64,000 nucleotides of DNA from Flavobacterium sp. ALJ2 (lineage in GTDB: Bacteria > Bacteroidota > Bacteroidia > Flavobacteriales > Flavobacteriaceae): assembly GCF_015594725.1 (NCBI RefSeq), contig NZ_JADNRC010000003.1:1-64000 (forward strand), in the 5' to 3' direction. Below, piece by piece: positions 36,223 through 46,800 of the stretch. The first letter of the stretch is position 1. Each line of letters opens with the position of its first letter. The position numbers were made by a program, and so were the translations under genes. The notes under the pieces are model-generated. The model was not told where the DNA came from. It was given only the letters and a program-made list of their open reading frames with translations, and did not search any database.

Positions 36223-39200
36223 ATGAAAAAACACCTAAAATACATAGATGGGAATTCCGATAAATTTTGGCAAATTGAAGTTACAGGATTAGAATACACT
36301 GTTACTTATGGAAAAAATGGAACCAGTGGTACATCCCAAACAAAAAGTTTTGAAACAAATGATGCCTGTTTAAAAACCGCCGAAAAATTAGTAGCCGAAA
36401 AAGAAAAAAAAGGATACTCAGAAACTGGTGATGTCACAATAGCTTCAAAACCAAAAACAGCCAAAAGCGCAAATGCTGATCTAATTTTACAAGAATACGA
36501 TGCCATTATAAAATCTAAAAACATTGATTTAATATTGCCTTTCCTCCAAGAGAAATCAAAAGGAAATATTGAAGCCTTAAAAAAGCACATCAAGAAAAAC
36601 AAGCGCTATTGGATGACGTACACTGAATTGTCTAAAGATCCAGATTACGTAAAAAAAGGCAAACATGATTACGGATGGGGAACCCGTGGAGATAAAATAC
36701 AAAGTGATATCATTACATTAAGTGCTATTGCATTATTTGATAAAACAGACATTAATTCCTGGGATGAAGCTTTTAGTTTACTTAACGAAATCAATGAAAA
36801 AAGTCAAATTTTAGATGTTTTATTATGGGCAAAACCCAACTGGCTGGAAACTTTTATTTTAGACAAAATAAAAAAACAAGACTGGGTTCGTTTTAATTAT
36901 CATACGCTGCGAAAACTTGAAGAACAGGATTTAATAGCATTTAATCCCGAATTATATGCTTTAACTCTAGCGGCAACTCATGAATGGCATGCAAAGATGA
37001 AAACTCGAAAATTCATTGCTAATTCATTAAATGACAAAATAACCTATCAAAGAGATATCCCTGAATTGTTTAATTATGAAACGATTCTTCACAATAGTTC
37101 TTTCAGAGATAATGATACTCAAGAATTTGATAAGTTCAGTACTTGGAGCATTATATATAAGTCGTTATTAGACGACAAAAAAATGGATCGTAATTTCTTT
37201 ATCGAAAATGCCATCCTGATTCAAACCAAAGAATGGAACAATAACCTGAAATCTTTTTTCAGAAAAAGAATTGAAGAATTTAATGTAACCGCTGATGAAC
37301 TCATTATTCATCAAGAAAACATTTTTTCTTATTTACATAATACCTATCCGCCAATAACAAGTTACGGAATCGAGTTGGTTAAAAAAATGTACGAACATCC
37401 GAAATTCAAAACCAAATCTTTTTTTGAATGGTTAGAACCTTTAATGATGCGAAGCGATTGCAAAGCTGCCATTAAAAGTGTATTACCAATTTTAGAAAAA
37501 ATAAATAAATCGAATCCTAAGCTTAACAAAACTATTACGCCAATTATAGCCGATGTTTTTGTAATCGCTGATTTGGCTTTGCAAGAACGAGCGAGCAAGA
37601 TTATTGTAAAAATTGCTACCGAAAAAGATACTGTTCTTAAAGAAAAATTATCTTCTTACGTAACATTAATGCAAGGTAATATTAAAACAGGCTTAAGTAA
37701 ATTTCTAGACGATGATGCATTAATTATTGACGACGCAGATCAGGAAGAATATATATTTGATCCTAAAAAAGAAGCTTTACTTATCGAAGAAGTACAGCTT
37801 CCTACTGATTGGAATGACGTTGTGTTTCAGTTTGGAAACTTCATCGGTTCAGAAGAAATACTGGATGCTGAAATTCTTTTGAACGTATATATCATGCAGA
37901 GAGACTTGTTCCCATCTGATTATTCAGCACAATTACAACCTTATTTAAAACAACTGCAAAAGAGCTATTTTGAAAGTGTACACAAGGATTTTATAAAAAC
38001 ATTTTTGATCGAAAAAATTATAAACATCGAAAGTAAATTCGAGGGCAAACATAAACACTATTCTAAAATAAATACGCTGTTATTAATGCAATCGGTGCTG
38101 CATAAAGTACAGCAAAAAATAAATGAAAATTCGGCTTTGCCACTACTCTCTTTTCCTAGTCATAAACCGTATTGGGTTGCTCCAAAAGTTTTATTAGAAC
38201 GTCTTATTGCCTACCAAAATACAAATGAAGAAATAGATTTACTGGATTTAAGTATTGCTATTTCGAGAATGCCTAGAGAAAATATCGAAAGTGCCATTCC
38301 GTTATTAGATAAAATAGAAGGAGAACTTAAAGAGTTGTTATCTTTTTGTTTGGGAGTAAATGAAAAAATAAATTTAGGTTCCGAATCGCTATTTTCAAAA
38401 CTATTGGCAACAATGGGTAAAGCAAACAAAGAAACGGGAATACTATCTCTTTGGGCAGTAGCTGCAAGAACATTTTATCCAAATAATACTTTCACCGAAT
38501 TTGAAAATACGTATTTAAAAGAAGTTCCTTTTGTGGTTTCTCCATTTGAACCTCAGATTAGATTTAAAGAAAAATGGAATGAATGGGTTGATTACAAAAC
38601 CAAAGAAAAAGTAAGAACACCATCTTGGTACGAACTACGATTTGACATGCCCAATTATTCAAAAATTCCAAATTATTTATTGTATAGTTTAGATATATAT
38701 CAGCGACCAAATAGTTGGGGTTATTTACTCAATTCGGCGGGAAACACCTATTATTGGCATAGTTTAACGCCACAAAATGATGATGCACTTGCTATAACGC
38801 TATTGCAAAATTGTGGTACTGGCGATGGAGCAAAACCTGATTTAAAAGGTTTTCTGGATATTATAAATCGTCCTGAGTTTACATTTTCAAACACTTCTTT
38901 GCTTTTATATGCTTGCTGCTTCTTTCAGGAAAAGAAAGATATCCGATTAATGGCTTCTGAAGTTTTGATTAATCTGGTCGAAAAACAAACGATTAATATG
39001 GAAGTATTTGCTCAGAAACTGGCTTTCTTAGCAACTGAAAAATATGGCGTATTCTTACGAATGGTTGATGGATTAATTGCCATAAAAGATGTTTCTCCAT
39101 TGCATAACGATGCTTTACTGAAGTTGTTTAATTCCTTTTTTGAAAATCTTGATCTAAAAGACAAATTACCAACGAGCTTCAAAAAAATCGTCGAAAACTA

Positions 39201-39315
39201 TCTTGATGTTTTAACCAAAACAAATCAAAAGCCATCGCCTAAAGCAACTGTTTTCTTTGAGCAATGGAAAGATAATGCTTCGCTTAAATCATTGATTAAG
39301 CAAATTTTAAAATAA
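36223..39315 (+). CDS. WGR-domain MolR-like protein
   Basis: A 1030-residue protein beginning with a WGR domain (about 1-75; LKYIDGNSDKFWQIEVTG, then VTYGKNGTSG). The rest is a large, mainly helical region without recognised catalytic motifs. The late aromatic segment (RTPSWYELRFDMPNY, RPNSWGYLLNSAGNTYYWH) is typical of MolR/YehI-related proteins as I know them. It is followed after 5 nt by a SWIM gene. This WGR+SWIM pair parallels the retron accessory pair at 17.5-22.5 kb and the E. coli yeh cluster. No promoter consensus was found upstream. Confidence 0.72.
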   Translation: MKKHLKYIDGNSDKFWQIEVTGLEYTVTYGKNGTSGTSQTKSFETNDACLKTAEKLVAEKEKKGYSETGDVTIASKPKTAKSANADLILQEYDAIIKSKNIDLILPFLQEKSKGNIEALKKHIKKNKRYWMTYTELSKDPDYVKKGKHDYGWGTRGDKIQSDIITLSAIALFDKTDINSWDEAFSLLNEINEKSQILDVLLWAKPNWLETFILDKIKKQDWVRFNYHTLRKLEEQDLIAFNPELYALTLAATHEWHAKMKTRKFIANSLNDKITYQRDIPELFNYETILHNSSFRDNDTQEFDKFSTWSIIYKSLLDDKKMDRNFFIENAILIQTKEWNNNLKSFFRKRIEEFNVTADELIIHQENIFSYLHNTYPPITSYGIELVKKMYEHPKFKTKSFFEWLEPLMMRSDCKAAIKSVLPILEKINKSNPKLNKTITPIIADVFVIADLALQERASKIIVKIATEKDTVLKEKLSSYVTLMQGNIKTGLSKFLDDDALIIDDADQEEYIFDPKKEALLIEEVQLPTDWNDVVFQFGNFIGSEEILDAEILLNVYIMQRDLFPSDYSAQLQPYLKQLQKSYFESVHKDFIKTFLIEKIINIESKFEGKHKHYSKINTLLLMQSVLHKVQQKINENSALPLLSFPSHKPYWVAPKVLLERLIAYQNTNEEIDLLDLSIAISRMPRENIESAIPLLDKIEGELKELLSFCLGVNEKINLGSESLFSKLLATMGKANKETGILSLWAVAARTFYPNNTFTEFENTYLKEVPFVVSPFEPQIRFKEKWNEWVDYKTKEKVRTPSWYELRFDMPNYSKIPNYLLYSLDIYQRPNSWGYLLNSAGNTYYWHSLTPQNDDALAITLLQNCGTGDGAKPDLKGFLDIINRPEFTFSNTSLLLYACCFFQEKKDIRLMASEVLINLVEKQTINMEVFAQKLAFLATEKYGVFLRMVDGLIAIKDVSPLHNDALLKLFNSFFENLDLKDKLPTSFKKIVENYLDVLTKTNQKPSPKATVFFEQWKDNASLKSLIKQILK

Positions 39316-39320
39316 AGAAA

Positions 39321-40580
39321 ATGACTGATTTAGAATATAATTATAAAGGAATTTCAACTTATAGTAAAACCAAAGGAATCAATAATTTGGTTTTGGCTCA
39401 TCAAACCGAAATTGAAGAAGTTAATAATATACCTTGCTTTTTTTGGGGTAGTTTAACCGATCCTTATGTTACTGCAAAATGCTGGAGCACGATTGCCAAA
39501 GTGGTTCGTTCTAGTTTTGGCCCAGTTCCTCCAAGCCTTCGTGATCCAATTGTATCAGCGGGAGCAGAAAGATTGCGTTTTGAAGGATTTTCGTCATGCA
39601 ACGGAGTATATGTACGATTGGATATGAAACCCGAAGCTATTGATGGCGAATTTATTGCCAACGGAACAACCAATGTCGATTTTAATGACCCAATGCTGAA
39701 TGCTTTAAATGCCATCCAAAAAAACGAAAAAGTAACTCTTGCCGTTGGTCAGCAAGAAGTACAGGTAATTACTACCAAAGCTAAAGTGACCGAAAAGAAA
39801 GTGACTTTACCCATGCGATGGATTAAAGGCTTAACAAGTGTACAGCTTTATCTTGCCGATATGGATGTTAAATATGAATTGAATAAAATTCAGACCATTC
39901 AGTTATTCCAAAGTTTGCCAAAGGGAAGCGTAAAAGGAGATTTTTTTATCACCAAAAGAGCTGGGAAATTTATGTTCTCAACACTGGCCACAAACGACAG
40001 CGTTCGAATTGGTGGCGTGCAACGTTTGCGATTATTAGAAGGAATTCTGGCAATTGTAGACAAAATTTATATCTACGAATCTTCGGATAAACAAACGTGT
40101 GCCATAGTTTCTGAATTTGGAAAAATGCAGTTATTAATGGCTTTTTCTCCCGATTCCTACCGCGGATTTTCGGGCGAAGGAAATGTTCTCGAAACCATGA
40201 CCGAAAACTTACCAATAGAATGGGTTTACGGATTGAACAGTTTACTAAAATCGAATGAAACTTTTGATCCCACCATGCTTTCTATCGAAAATGATATCGA
40301 TTTTGGCACTATGGATAATCTAACTTCTAATTTATCGTCAATGGGATTATTAGGTTATGATTTAAGCGAAAAAGCACATTTTTACCGACGTCTTCCTTTT
40401 AAAACTGAACGTATTTTGTCTTTAAACCCAAGGCTTAAAAATGCTAAAAAGTTAATCGATAATGAAGACATTGAAATCGTAGAACGCAGAGCCGATTATA
40501 TCGAAGCCAAAGTAAAAGGTTCTGGCGTGATACACAAAGTAATTATCGAAGGAGCAAGCCAAAGATGTACTTGCAACTAG
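39321..40580 (+). CDS. SWIM zinc-finger protein cut by in-frame amber stop
   Basis: This frame encodes 419 residues of a YehQ-like SWIM protein and ends RCTCN followed by TAG at 40578-40580. In the same frame the sequence continues FTAYQGKRGICKHILGVKM to a TAA at 40647-40649. The SWIM motif is CxC...CxH, so the stop falls inside the finger, between the first Cys pair (RCTC) and the CKH half. In relatives the residue after the CxC is often followed by Trp; TGG to TAG is a single change. The product should lack a working finger unless the codon is read through. It is coupled to the WGR gene by a 5-nt gap. Confidence 0.8.
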   Translation: MTDLEYNYKGISTYSKTKGINNLVLAHQTEIEEVNNIPCFFWGSLTDPYVTAKCWSTIAKVVRSSFGPVPPSLRDPIVSAGAERLRFEGFSSCNGVYVRLDMKPEAIDGEFIANGTTNVDFNDPMLNALNAIQKNEKVTLAVGQQEVQVITTKAKVTEKKVTLPMRWIKGLTSVQLYLADMDVKYELNKIQTIQLFQSLPKGSVKGDFFITKRAGKFMFSTLATNDSVRIGGVQRLRLLEGILAIVDKIYIYESSDKQTCAIVSEFGKMQLLMAFSPDSYRGFSGEGNVLETMTENLPIEWVYGLNSLLKSNETFDPTMLSIENDIDFGTMDNLTSNLSSMGLLGYDLSEKAHFYRRLPFKTERILSLNPRLKNAKKLIDNEDIEIVERRADYIEAKVKGSGVIHKVIIEGASQRCTCN

Positions 40581-40706
40581 TTTACCGCCTATCAAGGCAA
40601 AAGAGGTATTTGCAAGCATATATTGGGAGTTAAAATGACAATTTCGTAATAGCTTTAAAATAACGCCATAAGAACAAGAGAAATATGAAACAAAAGCATT
40701 CAGATT

Positions 40707-40813
40707 TTGAACTGCCTCAAAAAATTAGACATTCCTTTTGAGGTAGTTTTATAAAAAGAAAGGGAGACACCTTAAAAAAATGACTTTTTTTTCCATAAAA
40801 CCAAGTCATTTTT
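40707..40813 (+). terminator. two hairpins after the WGR-SWIM operon
   Basis: First hairpin AACTGCCTCAAAA (40710) with TTTTGAGGTAGTT (40748), one wobble. Second hairpin AAAAATGACTT (40776-40786) with AAGTCATTTTT (40803-40813). The second is terminator-like. The first, with its TGAACTGCCTCAAAAA start, also resembles an IS3-family end and may be a solo insertion-sequence remnant. Confidence 0.55.
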
Positions 40814-41419
40814 AAACACTTAAACCGTTTTCAGTACAGTTTCAAATTAATTATAAATCTAACTTTTAAAATCCAGTACATTTAATCCCTTTAAATTGTA
40901 TTTGTTAGTAAATTATCAATTCAACAAAACCTCCCCACACAATACAAATCTCATTTAAATGTATCAAAAAAATCGATGATACTCTATTCTCTATATGATT
41001 TCATAAGTACTATTTATTTTGTAAAATAGAATAAAATACTATAAAATGGTTCATCAAAATATAAATCCTATAGTTTTTAATAATTACTTTTTTAAATTTA
41101 TTTTTTATTTTCTATAAATAAGTAAGTATTTAAACACAATTGTTTAATTTATTACAAAAACTTAACAAGAATAATTTATATATTTGTACATACGGACGAT
41201 TTTTATATAAAATAAAATATCAGGAAAATGTATAAAAAAATTACCAACAACTTTTATTGAGTAGTACTATCAATTTGATGACAGGAATATGTAGGATGGC
41301 TGATTAGCTCTTTGAAAAAGGAATTCCATCTGTAGCTAAATTAGGTCATATTTCATAATGCTCTTAACTATTAAAAAAAACAATTATTCTATTGCTTATA
41401 CATCACTAAATCATACATC
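40814..41419. other. long AT-rich gap before the porin gene
   Basis: No complete gene. At 41278-41358 a plus-strand frame reads MTGICRMAD, stop, LFEKGIPSVAKLGHIS, stop. It looks like the end of a decayed gene I cannot name. TATATTTG at 41179-41186 is a possible -7 box. Confidence 0.35.
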
Positions 41420-42661
41420 ATGAAACAACACAAACTTTTATTATTGGTTTTCTTTTGTTCTTTTATATTATTAAGTAATTCACTAACTGCACAGTTAATG
41501 GAAGTAGCATCTAAAGATTCTTTGAACGGTAAGCCTAAAGTTAAATCTAGGCTTACAGGTAGGCTTAAGCTAAATGGTATTTATGATGTTAAGGGAAATC
41601 TTAGCCAAAATAGTGCGCTTCTTATTGGTAAAAATGAAGTTTCAGTTCCTGATACACCTGCTTTTAATATGGATATGAGACAATCACAGCTTCGTTTTGT
41701 AAGCACGATACAATTAAATAATAGCAAAGAATTAACATCATTTCTAGAGGCCGATTTTGACGGTCCCAATAATACCTCTCAGTTTAGGCTGCGCCATGCT
41801 TGGATTAAATATGACCATTGGCTCATAGGACAAAGTTGGTCCAATTTTGGAGATGCTTTATTATGGCCTGCATCATTAATAGATTGGGATGGACCTACTG
41901 GCATGGTGCTTTCACGTAGAATTCAAATTCATTATAATGCACGCTTTAAAGAAAATGGACATACTTCTTTCGAACTATCTGCTGAATATATGGAACCTCG
42001 CCGTTTATATGATTATACATTAAACCAAGATTATGGTGTTGATTATGCTCCTTCTAGAGCTCCCGATGCTGTGGCAGGTATAAAATATACTTTTGATAAT
42101 GGAGGATTCGTAAAATTAGCAGGTCTTTATCGTAGTATTGCATATAATTCTAAAAATATTGCAACAGGAGAAACTCAGTTTGATTTTGCTTCTCGAAATG
42201 CTGGTGGTATAACAGCTATCACAAGTCTATTTTTTACAAAAAAATCAGGTTTAGTAAATAATCTACAAGCACAATGGAGTTTAGGTAAAGGTATCGGTGA
42301 TTACTTTCTTGCTCTAGGTGGTTCTGGACTTGATGGTTTTGCAAGATCCGATTTTTCAGGAAAACTAAATCTTTTATCTGCACATGCCGGTTTAGTTTCC
42401 TATCAACGCTATTGGAACAGCAAATTTCATACGATGGTTGTACCTTCTTATAATCATTTTTATGATGGAGAAGGCTCTCAGTCCGGATGGGATCAAATGA
42501 CCAATTATCAGTTTACATTTAATGCCTCCTATGATTTATTTAATTCTATTACAATTGGTCTAGAACCACAAATTCGATATGAAGAATTAAAGTATGCTAA
42601 TGGAAGTTCTCAAAAGGCCAACGCTATGCGTATTAATTTTGCCATGTTATATAATTTCTAA
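41420..42661 (+). CDS. DcaP-like outer-membrane porin
   Basis: A 413-residue protein with a Sec signal peptide (to about residue 25, SLTAQ). The mature part consists of amphipathic beta strands and ends with F (AMLYNF), the usual C-terminal signal of beta-barrel outer membrane proteins. The segments QSQLRFVSTIQL, FLEADFDGPN, FRLRHAWIKYDHWLIGQSWSNFGD are characteristic of the DcaP trimeric porin family. Substrate not predictable; DcaP members take up small dicarboxylates and peptides. Monocistronic, ending in a 17-bp hairpin. Confidence 0.82.
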   Translation: MKQHKLLLLVFFCSFILLSNSLTAQLMEVASKDSLNGKPKVKSRLTGRLKLNGIYDVKGNLSQNSALLIGKNEVSVPDTPAFNMDMRQSQLRFVSTIQLNNSKELTSFLEADFDGPNNTSQFRLRHAWIKYDHWLIGQSWSNFGDALLWPASLIDWDGPTGMVLSRRIQIHYNARFKENGHTSFELSAEYMEPRRLYDYTLNQDYGVDYAPSRAPDAVAGIKYTFDNGGFVKLAGLYRSIAYNSKNIATGETQFDFASRNAGGITAITSLFFTKKSGLVNNLQAQWSLGKGIGDYFLALGGSGLDGFARSDFSGKLNLLSAHAGLVSYQRYWNSKFHTMVVPSYNHFYDGEGSQSGWDQMTNYQFTFNASYDLFNSITIGLEPQIRYEELKYANGSSQKANAMRINFAMLYNF

Positions 42662-42802
42662 TAATAGCAACTTAATTTATTTTTTTAGAAGTGTAAAGTT
42701 ATCGTCTTGCTTTAATCTTCTATAAATTAATCTAGTTTAAGTCGTTATACTTAATGACAGATTTAAATATAGTTTGCTTATGTATTACCCATTTAATCGG
42801 GA

Positions 42803-42845
42803 ACTATATTCATCTAAATATTTTCAGCATTTAGATGAATATAGT
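42803..42845. terminator. 17-bp perfect hairpin between convergent genes
   Basis: Left arm 42803-42819 and right arm 42829-42845 pair without mismatch around a 9-nt loop. It lies between the plus-strand porin and the minus-strand DUF1266 gene. There is no long T-tract. Confidence 0.6.
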
Positions 42846-42870
42846 AATCTCTATTTTTAACTATTATTTT

Positions 42871-43668
42871 TCAAGACAAACTTATATTCCAGTTTAAAGT
42901 TACCCAAGGACTTTTTGTATCAGATAGTAAAATATTCAATCCTTCCTTCCATTCCTCATAATCAGTTAGTCCGTTCCATATACAACGGCTAAAAACATAA
43001 GCTGTGCCTAATTCCTTCCATGAATTATAAAATGGTTTAATTTTTTTTGCTGCATATAAAATTATACCTGATGCTTCCTCTTCTGTAAGGTAACCGTAAT
43101 CTAATCCAAAACGACATAAATTAATCATACGGGCATAGTCCCAAATCGTTGTATTAGGTATAGGCTGTTCTGCTTCTAATAAACCGTCTTCTACAAACTG
43201 TTTTCTAGCCTGCTTTATCTTTTCAAAAATACTAATCTCACCGTCTTCTAATATCACTTCCTCTTTTTTAGACGGACTTAATGTAAAATAAGTATCGATT
43301 ACTTGCTCAAAATTATGACGATGTCCTGTTTCATCAAGCCATTCTAAGGTCTCTAAAAGTTCCTCTTTACTATTGATACCCCACCAATTAGATAACAAAG
43401 AACCACAATTTTCGACCTCTAAACCTGACTTAAATATATTGAGAGGCTGTTTATTTATATATGCTTGACTTGCTCCACAAGCTACCGCCCATTGTTCTAG
43501 AACAGTCAAATGAGTTGCTCGCATATCTACTCTTTCATCAAAGTTATCCATTTCCTGAGTTGAATTTGCAGATCGGATAATTTGCTGTTTATAGATTTCA
43601 ATAGCCTGGTCATCTATTCCCTTTCCCCGAAACTGATTTAAATATTCATCAATTTGATTTTCTTTCAT
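42871..43668 (-). CDS. DUF1266 family protein
   Basis: A 265-residue protein with the DUF1266 pattern: LLSNWWGINSKEELLETLEWLDETGHRHNF, then WDYARMINLCRFGLDYGYLTEEEA, and the final SWKELGTAYVFSRCIWNG. Function is unknown; members often sit near toxins, WGR proteins or other conflict genes. Cytoplasmic, no signal peptide. It lies 179 nt downstream of the large bactofilin-like gene. Confidence 0.8.
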   Translation of the reverse strand: MKENQIDEYLNQFRGKGIDDQAIEIYKQQIIRSANSTQEMDNFDERVDMRATHLTVLEQWAVACGASQAYINKQPLNIFKSGLEVENCGSLLSNWWGINSKEELLETLEWLDETGHRHNFEQVIDTYFTLSPSKKEEVILEDGEISIFEKIKQARKQFVEDGLLEAEQPIPNTTIWDYARMINLCRFGLDYGYLTEEEASGIILYAAKKIKPFYNSWKELGTAYVFSRCIWNGLTDYEEWKEGLNILLSDTKSPWVTLNWNISLS

Positions 43669-43847
43669 TATGTAATTATTAATGTTGTTATATATTATTC
43701 AGAGTTCTTCCATAATTATAGCTAAAATCTACAAACCCTAAAATATTCAGTCTTGGCAAAAAGCGCTATCATCATTTATTTTGATTAAAAACTTTGAAAC
43801 ACAAAACCAGAAAGCCAATTACCTAGCCCTCTTAATATTTATTTTAA

Positions 43848-46800
43848 TTAGAATCGCTTTATTCCCAGAGCTAGCTCTGCCATACAAAAAGCATGTTTTG
43901 CAGCCTTTGTCGAAGTCAACGTATCAGTAAGTTTAGTCGAAAACCTCAATTTTACCTCATCTGTAATATCGTTCAGATATTCTAAATATGCTGTATAGGT
44001 GTTTTCTTCAAAATTATGTAGAATCCTAAGTTGGTGACAGATGGAATGCCCCCTTTTTCTATATCCTACTTCTCGATAATGCTTTCCATTCCATTCATAT
44101 TTTTTATATGCATATTCATTTTCATCTTTCGTAATAGCATAAGTTTTGGAGGCAAGTAACCCATGATTAAAAATAGCATCAAAACGACTAGCTATATTTT
44201 CATTTGTCAAAATTTTGTATTGCAAATCTTTTGTTCTATCAATAACCGATCTGTTTTTACTTATCCAACTATCCAGATTATCAGGCCATAACATGCCCCA
44301 CATCTCATTTCCTACTGCTTCTGGCACCAACACATCTTCGATAAAATGAGTATTGGGATAAAAGTTAAGTACATATTTAATATTTTCTTGTTCATCTAAA
44401 ATGCAATCGAGCACATAGACACGGTGATTACTTACGATAGCCTGAGCTACTAATTCTCCAAAGTAACATGGCATATCTCTAGCAACAAGACAATCACCCG
44501 TAAAACTCTCTTTAACGTATAATGAACCACGGTTATCTGCATACAAAAATTCGCAAGAAATAGATCCCTCTATATAGTGCGTGTTTCCAACCAAATGAAT
44601 ATTCTTGCATTGCAAATCACCTTTTATAATCAATGCTGGGGAATAATTTAGATCATATGCCCTTATATGAAACGTAACCCTTACATTTTTTAAGAATATG
44701 ATTCCTAAAATTTTAATGTCATTATCTTCACAAATAATCCTCTCAGGTAATTCTAGTTTTGCTACTACTACATCATCCTCAGCTAATAAAAAATACCCAT
44801 CTTTATCATAATTAGGAAAACAAGTCGTATCAAATACATCATATAGGTATTTCTTCTCCTCAAGATCTTTAATGTCCTTTAATAAAACATTGGCCTCATG
44901 CACACTTAGTACCTTAAATTGATGTCCTTCTAATTCCAAACTATTAACAGGCACAAAATGTGGTGATTCGGAAATAATTTTTTGTCTGGATTTTTCCTGT
45001 TCTATTATTTCTTCCAGATATTTATTATTAATCTGCTCTATCTTTCTTTCCATTATTTCAAAATAGCGTGATGCATTGCTTAATTTGTCCACATTTGATT
45101 GAGACACTTCATAACATTCTGAATTGTATCCGTTTGCATCCTGATTATAGAGAACTGGTATCCTAATTCCATTCGGTAATTTTACTATATCAAAATGATA
45201 GAAGTCGTAAATTTCATCTTCCGCTGTTGACATACTATGAACAATTGTAATACGCTGACACTTTCCCTTTGTATTTTCTTTCTGCCTGAACTTCCATAAA
45301 AATTTTCTAAACCACAATACCTCATCATCATCATAATAATTACTGTATTTAGCTTTGACTACAGGCAAAGAAAGAATATGCTCTATTTTTTCTATCGTAA
45401 CTGTCTTTTGGAATTCTTGATGATAATATTCCATTTGAGACCATTCTATCAGTAGATTTTCCCAAAAATTTACCATTAGCAAACGAAATTTTTTATGCTC
45501 TTCAAGAAGAGAATTATAGGAGTACCAATTGTCATCTACTCCTTCTATAATGGTTCTGCATAAAACACTTATTTGGTATTTTGGTCTTTCTCCTAAAACC
45601 GTTTCAAACAAATTTTGATTTACACGTTCATATTGTATCAATACCGCCCTGTCTTCTTGCTGAAAATAAACTTTTTCAGAGCATAACTCCCCATTTGTGA
45701 TGGATACCCTTTTAAAATCACCTCCGATCCAATACTCAATTTTTTGATTTGGATCTGTAATATCAATAGATAAATTATCCATAAATAATGGAGATTCTCT
45801 TAAGCGCTGGAAATTAGTATTGTTAAATACAATATTTTCAAAAACAAAAGGAATTTCTATTACTGGTTTTTTAAAATCGATACTATCATGCAAAATAGAT
45901 TCTCCTGCTTTAAGGCATTCAATCATTTGATTCTTATCTAACCAGTCATTCCAGCTAGATAAATCATTTTCAATATCAAGTTCTCCCACTAAACAATCTT
46001 CTCTAAAAAGACATGCTACTTTCCAACGCGGAAACCCACCGTCCTCCTCTTTTTCGTCTTTTTCCCATAGAAAACAATATAGTTTTAAACGATCCTCATT
46101 ATGATATGGTTGAAAATCAAATCGATAATCAGTTGGAATAAATATCCTTATGGTAATTGTTCCTTTAACGATTAATACACCGTGATTAAAATCTCCTAAG
46201 AAACAATCTTTAACAGTTAAATCTCTATGAACATAAATTTCTTGACGACTAACAATACTATTTTCGGCTTCCAGCGAACCTAAAACAACTAAGCCTGTAT
46301 TCATGCCTGTATCTTTACAATAAATATTTTTGGCTTTCATATTGCCCGAAATCAAAATCAGAAAAACATAGTTTCCTAATTCATCTTGTACTTCGCCGAG
46401 ATTAAGATTTTCAACTTCGTAATCTCCAGAAATATAAAGACAAATTTCATCATTAAATTTACCTTGATGCAACTCATTACGCCATCTTGCCCAATGATCG
46501 ATAGGGAGTAAATGCTGGATTTCAAAAAATTTATTGAATTGTTGTTGATTTTCGCTGCTAGCTATTTCTTCGATAATTAAATCAACGCTAATTATTCCGT
46601 CTTCAAGAAATTCTTTGTTATAAACACGTTTTCCTAAAATTGTTTTGATTTTTTGTACATTTTCTAAAGTCCCTGCCAACTCTAATTTCACTTGATTTTG
46701 CCTGTGATTTTCATATTCCATAAAATCAGAAACATATAAACAAAATTTATCTAACAAATCTTCAAGCGGAAATTGACTATCCTCTCCTTCTTCTAATTCA

